Source: an uncultured Formosa sp. (GTDB taxonomy: Bacteria > Bacteroidota > Bacteroidia > Flavobacteriales > Flavobacteriaceae). Taken from it: DNA of 64,000 nt. Numbering within the stretch: position 1 is the stretch's first letter; each line of letters begins with the position of its first letter. Positions 63,905 through 64,000 of this stretch are shown here, piece after piece. Where the stretch lies: the NCBI RefSeq assembly GCF_947500765.1, contig NZ_CANMTH010000003.1, positions 531,632 through 595,631 of the forward strand, given 5' to 3'. A program made the translations under genes and the position numbers. Below the pieces are notes generated by a model. That model did no database searches. It saw nothing but the letters and a program-made list of their open reading frames with translations, and was not told the DNA's origin.

Positions 63905-64000
63905 GTTTGGTTAAATTATACACAACGTGTTTCTTTAGTTTGTATTAAATAACTTTAGCTAGAAAAAGAGGAGAACTATAACGTGTTTAAGAATTGTAGT
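63905..64000. repeat. Third palindromic spacer, cut by the window edge
   Basis: ATACACAACGTGTTTCTTTA at about 63915 and TATAACGTGTTTAAGAATTG near the end resemble the ends of the previous spacers. It is incomplete at the right window border. Confidence 0.4.

Overview
The window looks like chromosomal DNA of a marine-type member of the Flavobacteriaceae (Bacteroidota). It is strongly AT-rich. It carries a TonB-dependent receptor with an N-terminal carboxypeptidase-regulatory-like domain, a type IX secretion C-terminal sorting domain, lipoproteins with Bacteroidota-style signal peptides, promoter -7 boxes of the TAnnTTTG type, and paralogue families common in that group. No rRNA, tRNA or CRISPR array is visible.

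Layout. 0-2.1 kb: a minus-strand operon of a TetR regulator, a nitroreductase and an NADP-dependent MDR reductase (cut by the window edge). 2.2-3.3 kb: a PfkB sugar kinase. 3.3-7.6 kb: a two-gene AAA ATPase plus subtilisin module (IetAS-type defence) lying between two identical 72-bp direct repeats. 7.6-10.3 kb: an overlapping operon of ATP-grasp enzyme, HTTM-like membrane protein and small membrane-anchored protein. 10.7-11.8 kb: a 5'-truncated type IX secreted protein. 12.3-15.1 kb: a LexA-like S24 regulator divergent from a radical SAM / TIGR03915 DNA-metabolism pair, with a palindromic operator between them. 15.1-17.8 kb: a hairpin repeat array, a caspase-fold-like protein without catalytic residues, a secreted tyrosine phosphatase and a duplicated scrap of the TIGR03915 gene. 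17.7-22.5 kb: a DUF2064 protein without a normal start, a TonB receptor and a nucleoside hydrolase. 22.6-25.2 kb: a second MDR / nitroreductase pair with an HxlR regulator and matching palindromes. 25.4-26.9 kb: an acyl-CoA dehydrogenase. 27.4-33.0 kb: histidine utilisation genes hutG, hutU and hutH with a divergent LysR regulator. 33.2-34.1 kb: a secreted esterase. 34.1-35.3 kb: a tandem array with an exact 152-bp period. 35.4-38.2 kb: a Lamassu-like pair (Cap4/DUF4297 nuclease and zinc-hook SMC ATPase). 38.6-44.3 kb: an arylsulfotransferase and a DUF3999/DUF2339 pair. 44.4-53.0 kb: transporters, a flavodoxin-like reductase, a GAF histidine kinase, a Tat-exported TIM-barrel protein and a DUF302 lipoprotein. 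53.2-59.8 kb: an RDD protein divergent from a SpoIIM-DUF4129-DUF4350-MoxR-DUF58 operon, then DUF805. 59.9-64 kb: an accessory tail with truncated genes, an IS110-type remnant and small minus-strand genes separated by palindromic spacers.

How the genes work together. The window holds two independent candidate anti-phage modules, two parallel redox-stress modules each with its own regulator, one nearly complete histidine catabolic operon (HutI is not here), a nucleoside-scavenging set, and a membrane/MoxR operon of conserved but poorly understood function. Short dispersed repeats (TCATTCCGAG and GTTCGAGCGGAGTCGAGAAC families) have expanded in tandem at several gene ends, and in two places have apparently captured or copied the 3' end of a neighbouring gene.
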